A DNA stretch of 64,000 nucleotides from Dermacentor variabilis (lineage: Eukaryota > Arthropoda > Arachnida > Ixodida > Ixodidae), in the NCBI RefSeq assembly GCF_050947875.1, contig NC_134572.1, forward strand, positions 161,952,920 to 162,016,919, in the 5' to 3' direction. Both the position numbers and the translations under genes were made by a program. Under the pieces are notes generated by a model. The model ran no database searches and was not told where the DNA came from. It saw only the letters and a list, made by a program, of their open reading frames with translations. Shown in pieces: positions 55,794 through 64,000 of this stretch; the stretch's first letter is position 1, and the number at the start of each line of letters is the position of its first letter.

Positions 55794-56874
55794 AGCTTTG
55801 TACGTTCAGGTCACTAAGAGAATTTCAAATTCAGAAAGCACTAACGGAAATGGCAGGTGGTCGACGTGCGCAGCGGAACTGCATCGGCGGTGCACCGTTA
55901 ACTCGCTCTTCTATTGGCCCGTGCTTTTGACGGCCTCGTTGATGGCAGTAGGCATTTCCATTCACAATCGCTCTTCATGAGGTTATCGGCGACGTCACGT
56001 GTAATCAGCGGTAGCAAGATCACTACAATGATTTCTGGCATTACGCCGTGCTTAGTCGATGTAGATATAGGTAATTATTGACGCACAGAAACAGTAATGC
56101 GGCCAGGGTAGAATAGAAGAAGAAACCATCCTGATATCGCATTAGTAAAAAAAAGCGTAATGTCTACGTAACACAAGCTCCACTTAGTAACTGGGCTTTG
56201 TTACGCTTGTCTGTTGGACGAACCTGGCACGCGCATGTGCACTATGGGTTGTCCCAAACTCGAGTAACAACGCGTACGTGTCCGCCCTCGGAGACGCCCG
56301 TGTCTTTCCTGCAGCTGCCACCGCAGAAGCAGCAGTCTGGCACCCGAACAAAGGAGAAATCGCAGCCGCGAGCTTGTTTCAGCCGTCCTTGCTGCAAGGT
56401 GCTGTCGTTTGTTATTGCTTCTGAGAATGCTTTCGAACGCGCCCGCTACGTGGCCACCGGTGGCGCCTCTGTAGGCGGTGCGCTACGCGCATAGGTTAAG
56501 TGATCAGTTGCAATGCCACCTGTGTGCTCCTCCACGAAGCTTGAATCGTCAGGACATTGCTTGGACTACCTTATTGGTCACTTCGGCACTCCTGTCTGTC
56601 TTACGCAGCGGTGGGGCCCACATTTTCGTTAAGTATGCGCGATTACAGCGTCTGAACTTTGGTGGACCATCGCTTACCAGTCCTAATGTGAAATTATTTC
56701 TCACAAGGCTTCCTCATATATCTGTTGTGAAGCAAAACAATCCGCCTAATATATGTAGGCACCTCGCCGGAAGTGCCGCAGGGTACTTTATGACAATCGT
56801 TCACAGCGTATTCGTTTCTGCCCGCCCGCAAGAAACCACGTGCTGGCCAGCGAAGCCGTCACACGGCCACCGAC
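55794..56874. other. M13 intron, no recognised gene
   Basis: The ORFs at 56198-56494 and 56478-56972 overlap each other and, in part, exon A on the opposite strand. No domain is recognised. Confidence 0.4.
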
Positions 56875-57159
56875 CTCTGAACAGGTGGACGGCCCTGATG
56901 GCGAGCTCCAGCTTGGTGGCCACCCGGCGCACGCAGAAGTGGTCCAGCGCCTGCGAGTCGCTTGGCAGGTAGCGCCCACTGGCGTACGGCGCCAGCTCGC
57001 GCACCAACCCCCACCAGAGGAGCCGGCGCACCGCCACCACGCCTCCGCTGACGCTCAGCAGGCGCGTGAGCAACGTCAGCGCCAAGGGGCGCGCGTAGAC
57101 GCTGTCCTCGGCCACCGCCGAAGGCTGGGACCCACGGCGAATTGCGCTCAGCCACCGCT
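56875..57159 (-). CDS. M13 (neprilysin-like) metallopeptidase, exon A
   Basis: A 285-bp GC-rich exon on the minus strand between acceptor atgtgtcctgcag and donor CAGAG|GTCGGT. It begins with two bases of a split codon and ends with one, matching exon B. The product includes LLTRLLSVSGGVVAVRRLLW then WGLVRELAPYASGRYL and HFCVRRVATKLELAIRAVHL. The pattern fits the M13 N-terminal block with (Y/V)-(L/A)-x-W-x-(V/L)-(V/L)-R followed by R-x-x-x-C and a helix leading to the metal-dependent half. The single Cys aligns with the R...C cysteine that forms a disulfide in the family. N-terminal exons (membrane anchor, PC-x-DFY-x-Y-x-C block) are beyond the right edge or unrecognised. Confidence 0.83.
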
Positions 57160-57331
57160 CTGCAGGACACATGAAATAATCACCGCCTTGGCGCTTTTAT
57201 GCTGGCTGCTCTTAGTAGGCATCCATAAACAGCTGCACCATGGAATGCCCCGTAACATCATAACTGTTTTAACTAATTATTTGATTTACTTAAATACCTT
57301 CCTGACCCAAAAGCCTAATTACAGAGTTCGG

Positions 57332-57333
<2 letters not shown>

Positions 57334-57400
<67 letters not shown>
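57334..57400. repeat. (AT)n microsatellite
   Basis: About 33 AT units. Confidence 0.97.
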
Positions 57401-57401
<1 letters not shown>

Positions 57402-57699
57402 CAATGCAAAGTTTAACAAAACATGGTGCGCACAGCAACATTGAAGCATGTTTTGCCCTGAACATCAGTGCAGCCACAGGTAGTTTCAATCCACTTGCCT
57501 GCCTTTGTACCCTCCACCATTCCCAGTTCTCGGAGGATAAGAATCGTGGCATAAACTTGTATGGCAAAGAGGGCACACTGACATCTAAGCATTAATCAAA
57601 ACGGGATCACATGTACGACGGATATATTAAAAGCTGTTCATTTAGGGCGTATTAAGTTGAAATGGTAAATTTTATACAAAAGACAATCGGGGGATGTTG

Positions 57700-57921
57700 A
57701 TCACAACGAGAGAGCCACTGCATGGACAGAGGCCGCGAGTTGAAATCGCGGCCGCGGCGACCGTATTTCGTGGAGGCTGAAATGTAAAAACACCCGTGCA
57801 CCGTGCATTTGGCGCATGCGCACGTTAAGGGATACCAGGTGCTCAAAATTTATCCGGAGTTCCCCACTACGGCGTCACTCAGAATGATATTGTGGTCTTG
57901 GCAAGTAAAGCCGCCTGATTT
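57700..57921 (+). repeat. tRNA-derived SINE, plus orientation
   Basis: Head with 'cgagagagccactgcatgga', a GAGTTGAAATCGCGGCCGCG block, then 'acgttaagggataccaggtg', 'ttccccactacggcgtcact' and 'gatattgtggtcttggcaag'-TAAAGCC. It is the same family as 58-241 and 27070-27290. Confidence 0.75.
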
Positions 57922-58061
57922 AATGAAAAATTCTTGGCAGTTCGGCCACATCGAGAGCATGCTTCATGGACTTAACATTTAAAAGTAACGGAAATAACTG
58001 ATAAATATAAAACGGGGCCTGATTAAGAGCACATAAATTAAGTTGAATTACAGTACAGTCA
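57922..58061. other. spacer
   Basis: Short A+T-rich spacer with nothing recognised. Confidence 0.4.
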
Positions 58062-58130
58062 AACGCTTTTATAACGAAGTATTGACGACCTCCAAAATCC
58101 TTCGGTATTCAAGTCGGTTCGTTGTAAAGG
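58062..58130 (+). repeat. end of a 'CAGTCAAAC...TTATAACGAAGT' repeat
   Basis: 'cagtcaaacgcttttataac' matches, in opposite orientation, the end at 37300-37340. Related TTCGTTGTA text at 59280-59345 may be the other side of the same element, interrupted by the MITE at 58577. Confidence 0.5.
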
Positions 58131-58576
58131 TTGCGCATCGTACCGCTCACAATAGAGCAGGCTAAGTACGTTCAACAAAAGAAACTTTATTGAAACGGGA
58201 ATTTAGGACATACATACCAAAAGAAGTACCTAATTTTCTTGTGCGAACTTCCTCTGATAAAATGTGCGACTGCAGCAAATCTTATTGCCTTTTGTAGGTA
58301 TGCGCGTCCTTTCCGCCCTTGATGGCTTTGAAGACATCGTTGGTCGTCAGTTACGGTTGTATAACCACGTCGTCATCAACTGCGACGTATTCGTCAGCCA
58401 TCGCACCCGCTGACGCGTTGCAACAAGCAGCGTACGAGTTTACTGATTCCTGGTTAAGTATATACCAGGACTAATTCTGGACATCGGCATACTCGTCGTG
58501 ACATATAGAGTGGCGGTTAACACTAGTGCAAAGCGCGCCTCGGTGACGTGACACTGGCGACACACGGCACTCTTTG

Positions 58577-59247
58577 TTAAAGGCGCCCTGAACTACTTTT
58601 TATCGAAGTGGGCAAAGGTATTTGAAGTGAAAATAGGCTATTTGAGAAGTACTTTGCCGCAGAAGAATACTTCATTACGTTCAGCAAAAGCGGAGTTATT
58701 GGCAATCATACACGACCTCCGCTGTGCTGCACTGCGAAGCCTACGGCGCAGTGGGGCTTGCCTACAACGCACCGCCTTCTAAATATCACCGTGGTGCGAA
58801 GTTCAAATTTCATTTTAGATGTTAACTTAGAGGCCACGACTTCCTCCTTTGGTGCCTACGACGCGCTAAACATAAGGCAAAAGCAGTTGTCCTCAGCGAG
58901 CCTGCACAGTCATTGGACTCGTGGCGGCACCCCAGAGCGGCCGCGGTATCTACGCCATGTAGCCGACAGCAGCTTGTAGACCGCAGCCAATAGCAGCCAA
59001 TAGCAGCCGCCTAAGGGAATAAGAAAATAAAGCGTCCAATGACGAAATAATTCGTCCAGAAGAGAGTGAGGACAGGGCCTTCTGTTGAAAAGAGAGCGTT
59101 TGCGAGAAAGGTGACTTCGCGATCCGCTTGCGAGCTCCGTGCACCGCGTACGATAGCAAAACTTAGCTGAGATGTTCACAGCAGCGTATGCTACCCGCGG
59201 ACTATGTTATTTCCCCAAGCCCGAGAGGCGGTCGAGGGCCCCTTTAA
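58577..59247. mobile_element. 671-bp MITE, TTAAAGG-CCCT ends
   Basis: Left TTAAAGGCGCCCTGAAC and right (reverse complement) TTAAAGGGGCCCTCGAC match at 14 of 17. TTAA is at both borders. The interior is noncoding. The right end type recurs at 26640-26656. Confidence 0.68.
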
Positions 59248-60899
59248 GCAACAAATCGGCCTTCGGGGAGCACCTAAATAACTTCGTTGTACACGCAAAT
59301 TCGTTGTAGTGGTCTCTGTTGTAGAGGCGTTCACAACAAGTACATGAAAGATAGGCATTCGGCAGTGACAGAATCAATCCTTCGGTAAACAGGTCATCTT
59401 GCATTAGAGGCGTGTGTTGCAGAAGCGTTCTACTCGTTTGAGGAGCTTTATTGCGATAGCATTCAATAACTAGTCCAAGCCATTTCATCCTGGCGGGCGG
59501 GGATCGGCCTCAAAATGACGACTGCTTAAAAATTAGGAGTTTCGCTTTAAGGTCGAAGCAATGACTTGCGACAGCAATGTTTAGCGTTGTTCTAGAACTT
59601 ATCGTACGGTGTTCTAATTATACGCGGGCACACGCGGGTGCGCCAAATTTTCGGGCACCTTTAAAAGTTTTACTACGCCGTGTATGGCCTGTAATGATAT
59701 CGAACAGGCACCAATAGGCTGCCCGAAAAGAGCCGCACTAGTAAAATTACATTGCAGGTTCGAGAAATGGCATGGTTTTGCACGTTTAATGCTTAATAGT
59801 CCGAGAAGAAAGATAAAAAGCGTGCGCTGCAAATATTATGTGTCATGACATTCTTTGTGGACTGCCATTCTCGAAGTTGTGAGTAATAACTTAATAAAGA
59901 ACGTAAGACCGCATGTGAGAAACTTAAGTGTTTGAGTAGTGTAGGAATAAAACCTACATATACCGAATGAATAAGCATATCGCATACGTGTACTAAATAT
60001 ACGCGAAGCCCCACGGGGATGCCGACGTGACAACGACGACGACATTTAGCTTTGAATCTACATACAATTACTATCGCAATAAACAAAGAAACTGGGAAAA
60101 TATAGTATCTTGTGAGGAATGGAACTGGGGCCTGCGACATGCTATGCGAGAAACTATCCTGGGTGCCATGCTAACAGTTGAAAATCGGCGCAGAATACGT
60201 GCAACAGTATGCCTCTCGCATAAGTAATAAGAATAAAAAAAAGCGCTTGCATACCCAGGAAAAAATAAAAACGGCGATATATAAGGAGAAGAGAAGGCGG
60301 TTTTATCCTAACCTTTAAAAGACTTTGGTCACGACGAAGAATCGAACCTGGGTCTGCAGCACAGTAAGCGAGTAACTAGCTTGAATTAATTTTGTGTGAG
60401 TGTGCGATGCAAATCGTCCCGAATGAAAGCACTAATTGAATGTATACGTACTGCAGGTGAACCTGTTCAATACCTGAACGTACAACATATCGCAGGTTGA
60501 TATTAGCTGTTGAATAAATTGAATAATTAACCATGTACTTATGAGGTTTGAGGCACATGTCCATGTTAGAAAATTTGTTGAGCAGTAATGCTGCTCATAA
60601 CCCTTTATTGGCGAGGGTTGCCTACAGACTACATATCTGAAAAAAAAATTCTTGCTGAGTTTCGGTATTGTCTGCGAATTTTCTTGCTAAATGTATTCGG
60701 CCGAGGCTGAAGGACAGGCTGCAAGCATCATTTGCTGGTTTAGAGGAGGCATACAGGACGAGCGAGAAAAAGTTTTGCAGTTGACGCAGTTTCTTTTGAA
60801 AGCGTTGTCAGAGGAAACAGACTGCTGCTTGATCATCGGCTGCAGTGCTGTGATACACAGGATGAAAAGCAAATAAACGTACAGCTGTGGTTCACATAT
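59248..60899. other. no recognisable gene
   Basis: Short ORFs only. At 60325-60370 a tRNA-like B-box (ggttcgattcttcg on the minus strand) hints at a degraded SINE head. Confidence 0.35.
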
Positions 60900-63590
60900 G
60901 ACGAGAGCTGTCCATTCAAATTCCCAACGAAGGCATAGGTGGCTTCAGGTGAAGCCCACTTCCAGTTTTCTGCCTGGTGCTTTCAGCCTATCACTAAAAA
61001 ATCTTCCACAAAATATTTCTTTACTGTCATTGGTCATACTTATTCTCGATGTGTGTTGCATATTTAGACAAGAAGTAAACGTTCCTTCTTGTAAGTCTAT
61101 TTGCCGTTTTAAATTAAGATTCTTAGTTGCGTATAAGAAACACTTCACCGTCAAACAATATAAACCCAAGTCGTGCAGAAAACCATGGATAACAAGAGAG
61201 CTATTAAAGAAAATAAAAAACGCGAAAATTTGTACGCCAGATTCATTAAAACTCGTGAAATTGCTGATCTTAAAGAATTTAAAGTTTGCAGGAACAGTCT
61301 AAACAAGGAAATAAGGAAAACCACAGATAACTATTATCTACAATCTTTTTTATTGTGTGATGGCAACTCAGAAAAACTGTGGAGGAACCTTGATAATATA
61401 TTAGAGCGGAAACAACGCGCAGAACCTATTGAAAAAATTTGCCTAGAAGGTCGTTTACTGTCCGAAACAGACATGGTGAATGCCTTTAACGAATACTTCC
61501 TGAACAGAGAAACACAAGCGCATACGCGCCCGAAAACCACACTTTCCCTACCCGGAAACTCAAACACAATCTTTTTCCATCCAACTAATGTTGGCGAGGT
61601 CTGCTCTGTATTTATGGCAATGAAAAACTCTAGAAGTTGTGATTCAGAGGACCTGCAGATAAAACCCATAAAATATGTCATACACTATATATCCCCCATT
61701 CTAGTTCATATCTATAATACCTCTATTGCTGAAGGCATCTTTCCATCAAAAATGAAGGTTGCTAAAGTCATTCCAATATATAAGAAGGCAGGCAGGCTCA
61801 ATATTCAATATTATCGCCCCATATCAATTTTATCGCACTTTTCTAAGGGACTTGAAAAAGTAATATTGATCCAGTTAACATCCTTCTGTGAAAAATATCG
61901 CGTTGTCACGAAAGCTCAGTGTGGCTTTCAAAAAAACAAATCAACACAGTTAGCACTACTATACCAGAAAGACCATATACTGCAAAATTTTGAAAGGAAG
62001 CAACTGACAATAGTATATTTCTAGACTTTACTCAGGCCTTCGATCATATTAACCATAACCTATTATTAACAAAGCTTGATACGTATGGTATCAGGGGCCT
62101 CCCACTGCAGTTAATTAAGTCATATTAGAAAAAAGACGGCAATATGTTCACATAAATAACTTTAAATCGTTTTCTGGAGATATAAAAACAGGAGTCCCAC
62201 AAGGAAGCATTCTTGGACCACTGCTTTTTAACTTGTATATAAACGATATTGTTCTGATCTAAACCAAGGCAAAATTTATCATATATGCAGACGATACTAG
62301 CGTGTTTATTTCATCGGCATCTTATACTAGTTTAATAAACAGCGCAAACGAGTTTCTCCAGAACATATCCTCATGGTCTATAGAAAATTATCTAAAATTA
62401 AATTCAAATAAGACAAAAGCCGTAATCTTTTATGCGAAAGGCACAAAGATTCCACAAAGCCACACTTTAGAGATGAACAATGGGAGCATAGAAATAGTAA
62501 ATGAAATTAAAGTATTAGGCACATACTTCTCTAGTACGCTAAACTAGGATCTTCAAGTAGACTCTGTAGTACAAAAGCTTAGCCGTATCACAGGAATGCT
62601 AAACAAGAACAGATATCGTCTACCAACATCCGTAAAAAATATTAATTTACCACTCACTGTTTGCATCACACATTAATTATACACACCTTGTGTGGGGCAC
62701 AACAACTGAAACTAACCTCAGGAAAATACACTTACTACAGAAAAAAGATCGTACGTATCATTGCAAACATGCCATATCACAGTCATAGTGAGCATCTCTT
62801 TAAACAATACAACATACCTACAATCTAATCTCTATACAACCGCTCTGTCCTTCGTATATGGCACTCAAACTCAAACTCTGAAAACAGCGTATTTAATGAA
62901 ATTGCTTGTCTGCAAAGAAACACAGCTACCTATATTACCCGTCACGGAGATTATTGGTCTATACACCCTTCAACCAACTACGGTTTGCAAATGACGGAAA
63001 ATAAATTACCCAGACTGCTTAACTCATTACATGACGCTGGCATTGACATCATTAACATAACACGATAGAACCGTCGTTACTTATCAGAACCTTCTCCTAA
63101 ATAATGAATCAAGCGTAATCTCTTTCTCACCTGTATTCACATGTGTGTCTTGTTAAATGTTTGTAATGATATAATTATTGCTCGTCCTTTTCTTTCTCTT
63201 AATTATTCAAATATTAATCGACCATCGTATCTTTTCACCTTTAATTATGCACCGTCAAGTGTACGCGATTTTCACTTTTATTTACGTATTGTCAAGTGTT
63301 TGTAATGTGGTGGTGCGTACTACCTGCATTGCTTTTATTTGTCCTTATCCCATTTCTTTGTTCCTTTTTTGTTTGTTCCTTTATAGAAAGTTCTCTTGAA
63401 TTGATTGATGATTGTAATTAATATTTATATGTAATGTTCTTTGCGTACGCTTGATTGCGCTGCTCACTGCCACCATGTAACACAAGGGCTAAGGGCACCT
63501 CAGGCTGCCTCATTGCAGCTTTTATCTTAGCCCCCGTAATTGTATTTTAGTAATGGAAACAAATAAAGAAAGTAAAAAAAGTAAGAAATG
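60900..63590 (+). mobile_element. 5'-truncated CR1/Jockey-like LINE
   Basis: Plus strand. It begins before the RT domain (YKPKSCRKPWITRELLKKI near 61155) and ends with a hairpin (gggctaagggcacctcaggc ... tcttagccccc) and an A-rich tail, AATAAAGAAAGTAAAAAAAG. No endonuclease is seen. RT blocks are present in order but frames break several times. Same broad group as 1791-3150. Confidence 0.82.
61173..62547 (+). pseudogene. LINE reverse transcriptase, broken
   Basis: The 61173-62024 frame (283 aa) gives LRRN-type linker text, KVAKVIPIYKKAG, YYRPISILSHFSKGLEKVIL and AQCGFQKNKSTQLAL. After a shift at about 62010 the DFTQAFDHINHNLLLTKL block with its catalytic Asp follows. Next come [20 protein letters not shown] near 62190 and IYADDTSVFISSA near 62283. 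The 62302-62547 frame ends ENYLKLNSNKTKAVIF...VLGTYF. All RT blocks including YADD are recognisable, but at least two frame changes and internal stops make it non-functional. Confidence 0.85.
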
Positions 63591-64000
63591 GTCAACACGA
63601 GTTTCGAAAACTACGTCCTTCAATTCTATCTCGAAATGCATCGATGCAGCAGTTTGAAATTCACACGGTGCGAAAATGAAGTCTGCAAATAATTGACGAT
63701 GTGGGCACTGTCAGTATTGTCGGTTTTTGTTGTTGGTTCTGGCATTTTTACTGACGCTGACAGGGGCCAATAATGACCTTGTAGCCACTGCAGGGAGATA
63801 TACGGGGCATAGTGAAAAAGATCCATCACCACGACTTATGCTATATCGTTTGTTATTGCATCTTTAGACGATGACTAACGCTACGTATTTTCTGCATGCT
63901 GAATTGTCATTTAACATAATTTTCGTGTTCATTCGAGATCTACAAGTCCCCTGACCGACGCCTTCTTTCTAGATGTGGTTACGAGATACTCAGATCTCGC
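63591..64000. other. no recognisable gene
   Basis: Right edge of the window. Nothing supported. Confidence 0.4.

Overview
The window looks like nuclear DNA from a hard tick (Ixodidae). It is A+T-leaning and dominated by repeats. The repeats include a Ruka-like tRNA-derived SINE, a second tRNA-derived SINE, TTAA-ended MITEs, CR1/Jockey-like and I-superfamily LINEs, a Penelope-like element, mariner and Tc1 remnants, and long (AT)n, (GT)n and (ACAG)n arrays. Species is inferred from remembered repeat families, not from a search. There are no operons, CRISPR arrays or prokaryotic genes.

Only one host gene is recognisable: a neprilysin-like (M13) metallopeptidase on the minus strand. Three GC-rich exons with AG/GT borders are seen, at 57159-56875, 38162-37837 and 26850-26737. 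The first two join in phase. The introns are about 18.7 kb and 11.0 kb and are packed with mobile elements. The HExxH exon and the N-terminal exons are not in the window.

Layout. 0-7.6 kb: SINE, truncated LINE, a 720-bp MITE and a dead mariner with both terminal repeats. 8.1-11.7 kb: I-superfamily LINE, then a Tc1-like remnant with ~250-bp inverted repeats. 13-21.5 kb: copies of a CpG-rich dispersed repeat and LINE ends. 22.2-23.8 kb: second I-superfamily LINE. 24-26 kb: MITEs. 27.7-36.9 kb: a nested stack. Here a CR1-like LINE is split by a nearly intact LTR retrotransposon (28246-35004, ATTA target duplication) and by a short I-superfamily LINE (12-bp target duplication). 38.4-42 kb: more LINEs. 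42.6-43.8 kb: minisatellite and tetranucleotide arrays. 44.4-48.4 kb: gag-like fragment, Ruka SINE and a near-perfect 581-bp LTR-like palindrome fused to a complete tRNA-Lys(CTT) complement. 49-53 kb: hairpins and a THAP-domain relic. 53.2-55.8 kb: Penelope-like element with a 13-bp target duplication. 57-64 kb: host exon, MITEs and a truncated LINE.

The two most notable observations follow. (1) The LTR retrotransposon has Ty3/gypsy-type enzymes but integrase lies before reverse transcriptase/RNase H, the Gmr1-like order, and its Gag contains a SCAN-like segment. (2) Next to the LTR palindrome the primer-binding site runs on into a full-length, CCA-ended tRNA-Lys copy. Its only departure from the usual tRNA-Lys(CTT), as remembered, is at position 58, where m1A58 normally stops reverse transcription.
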